Shown: piece after piece, positions 44,205 to 45,834 of the stretch
Position numbering within the stretch: position 1 is the stretch's first letter
Layout: every line of letters begins with the position of its first letter
NCBI GenBank assembly: GCA_903867855.1
Contig: CAIPTA010000149.1
Coordinates: 1 to 45,834, forward strand
Reading direction: 5' to 3'
DNA length: 45,834 bases
Origin: Oligoflexia bacterium
GTDB lineage: Bacteria > Bdellovibrionota > UBA1018 > CAIPTA01
Position numbers and translations under genes: made by a program
The notes under the pieces: generated by a model
Databases searched by the model: none
The model's input: only the letters and a program-made list of their open reading frames with translations
Told to the model about the DNA's origin: nothing

Positions 44205-45834
44205 TCAAGTAGAGCGCATACAAATAGATACCTCTTGAAGCACTTTGCCATGAAAAAGTAATTCGCGCTCACCGCCACAAACTTGCAATCCGTTATTGAT
44301 CCAAAAATCTTTTGGCATTTTTTTATCATAGCCCTTCCAATAAAAATATTTACCAGCTTTAGGAAACGAAATTTTTTGCGCACCATGAAACAAATGAACG
44401 TTGCCATAGGGTATTTTTGGATGAAATTCTTTGAGGAGATTAGACAATGCAAGCGAGGCGTAGGCATCTAAGCCACTGGTATCGAACTCAAAACTATCTA
44501 AATCCAAGTATACGTCTCCCGTGATTAGGGCTGCCTCAAGAATCTCATCGGGAATAGCGGGAGTTTTGCCTAACCAGGTATCCTTTAGTCTATTTGGAAT
44601 GATGTAAAAAAAATTGCTACCTAGACAGAGAAAAATCAAGGCGACAATTCCTAGCATAGCCTTCGAACCACGCTTAACTTGATTCTTCAGGTACTGAAAT
44701 CCAAGTGCGCAAAACAAATAAACCACGGGCAGAATTGAAATCACACGGCGCAGGCCCGGCTCTAAAGTAATAAATAAATTTACTAGAAACACTAAACCAC
44801 TTGCACACAACAATATTTTCAGCCAACGGTTTTTGGATTTTAATCCATGGTATATTCCAAGCAAGAAAAGGCCCCATAGACTCGGTTCAAAAAAAGCGCC
44901 TACCGGCAACAAGTGTACATAGATAGAATTTCCTCCGGCAACGCTGTCATATATGTTTGAAAAAAATGAATTGGCAAATTCCCAAATGTGGGTAGGAAAG
45001 CCTCCACCTCCACGAATCGAGTTCTCAATCGCGGGATAGGGAGAGAGTTCCGGATGATTATATAAAGTTTTGTCTAGATAAACGAAAACAGCCGCAAAGA
45101 GGAAGGTAATTAAAATGGCTAGCCAAATTTGTCGCTCTTTTAGAAGGCTGACGAAATACTTTGGCGCTAACAATAAAAAACTCAATATGATTGCCGCAAC
45201 AAAAAGAGTAAAACCCGCGTAGCTGAGCACTCCGAAGGGAAAAATGCAGGCAGCCATCAGTAGATAGGCTGTTTGTTTGCACTTTCTCCATTTTGCTATC
45301 AAGTAAAGAAATACACAGGAGAAAAAAATTCCACCAATTACTTGGATTGCAACTACTGAGTACAGCTCCAGGTATGTTCCCATGCTAAAAAATACGGTCG
45401 CCAACAGGGCAAGTGTCTGATCAAATTCAACTTTTACAAACCGGTAGAAAAAATAAACGCTAGCTGTACCGATGGCCCAGGATAGACTGCGAGTTTGCAC
45501 CACAGAACAACAGCCGAAAACGGAATACCAAACCCAATAGAAGAGTGCGTGTGAGAGGTGAGTTACGCCACCGCAAATTGGCTTCCCCTGGAGAATGGAA
45601 CCCGTATAAATTCTAGCCAAAAAATTCTCATCCGGGGGCGTGAGCACATTACCGAAGGCATGCGTAGTAAGATAGAAACGAAAAAGAGCAAAACAGCCAC
45701 ATAGAGTAAATAAGATCAATATATACTCTCGCGAACTACTCGCAGAATTTTCGCCTTTCCTATTTTGCTTTTCCAGGAGAGCTGCCAGGCATAACGTGAG
45801 CATAGAAATACCCACAGACAGTGAATAATAGAAA
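44205..45834 (-). CDS. GT-C fold membrane glycosyltransferase, 5'-partial
   Basis: A multi-pass membrane protein of at least 536 residues. The frame is open to the right edge of the window and codes for a hydrophobic stretch before the first in-window start codon (GTG 45815), so the true start is probably outside. Catalytic-type acidic pair in TPPDENFLARIY, at the start of the first periplasmic loop, with GGVTHLSHALFYWVWY after it, fits the GT-C (PMT_2/ArnT-like) superfamily. Ten or more hydrophobic segments follow, then a C-terminal soluble domain of about 130 residues. Substrate unknown. Confidence 0.72.
   Translation of the reverse strand, partial: FYYSLSVGISMLTLCLAALLEKQNRKGENSASSSREYILILFTLCGCFALFRFYLTTHAFGNVLTPPDENFLARIYTGSILQGKPICGGVTHLSHALFYWVWYSVFGCCSVVQTRSLSWAIGTASVYFFYRFVKVEFDQTLALLATVFFSMGTYLELYSVVAIQVIGGIFFSCVFLYLIAKWRKCKQTAYLLMAACIFPFGVLSYAGFTLFVAAIILSFLLLAPKYFVSLLKERQIWLAILITFLFAAVFVYLDKTLYNHPELSPYPAIENSIRGGGGFPTHIWEFANSFFSNIYDSVAGGNSIYVHLLPVGAFFEPSLWGLFLLGIYHGLKSKNRWLKILLCASGLVFLVNLFITLEPGLRRVISILPVVYLFCALGFQYLKNQVKRGSKAMLGIVALIFLCLGSNFFYIIPNRLKDTWLGKTPAIPDEILEAALITGDVYLDLDSFEFDTSGLDAYASLALSNLLKEFHPKIPYGNVHLFHGAQKISFPKAGKYFYWKGYDKKMPKDFWINNGLQVCGGERELLFHGKVLQEVSICMRST

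Overview
The window looks like the chromosome of a Gram-negative bacterium with a diderm envelope: lipoproteins, BamB, outer-membrane beta-barrels with C-terminal aromatic residues, MepA and LytM-type endopeptidases, SecA with a zinc tail. Gene content (PrkA-YeaH-SpoVR, PP2C phosphatase, SecA next to Tex and LysA, many small exported proteins, papain-like secreted protease) is compatible with a Bdellovibrionota or other delta-like lineage. That placement is an inference from content, not a marker-gene assignment. No rRNA, IS element or CRISPR array was seen.

Layout. (1) 1-5811, plus strand, accessory: a partial unknown protein, a TPR protein with a winged-helix-like tail, then a run of exported, often cysteine-rich small proteins, two ORFs that are little more than signal peptides, and an exported two-lobed aspartic protease. 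(2) 5812-7600, integration locus: a tRNA 3'-end fragment, an intact tyrosine integrase and an intact tRNA-Leu(GAG). (3) 7622-13757, minus strand: livK-livH-livM-livG-livF (branched-chain amino-acid type ABC importer), a transaldolase and an outer-membrane barrel in one tight operon ending just before the tRNA-Leu. (4) 13833-18049, plus strand: a Xer-like protein with a degraded active site, two GT-C glycosyltransferases and a tiny membrane protein. (5) 18058-27781, minus strand: PP2C phosphatase, LytM endopeptidase, SecA, YbjQ-domain protein, Tex, LysA, HIT protein. (6) 27899-32980, plus strand: PrkA, a small exported protein, YeaH and SpoVR, divergent from the PP2C gene and led by a near-consensus sigma-70 promoter. 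(7) 32977-35377, minus strand: an exported unknown protein, a GC-rich intergenic hairpin element and two outer-membrane barrels. (8) 35439-40743, plus strand: YfgM-like, BamB, YihX-like HAD phosphatase, FecR-ankyrin protein, small exported protein, papain-MORN protease, mostly overlapping or nearly so. (9) 40749-45834: aat and mepA head to head, a lipoprotein under an inverted repeat, an exported unknown protein, and a third GT-C enzyme running off the right edge.

How the genes work together. Regions 5 and 6 place a Ser/Thr phosphatase (PP2C) back to back with a Ser kinase (PrkA) and its usual partners, suggesting a stress-signalling pair. Region 8 joins envelope-assembly factors (YfgM, BamB) to secreted sensor and protease proteins. 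The strongest leads for something undescribed are the exported protein inside the prkA-yeaH-spoVR operon, the FecR-ankyrin/papain-MORN genes behind bamB, the catalytically altered Xer protein heading a glycosyltransferase operon, and the bacterial two-lobed aspartic protease.
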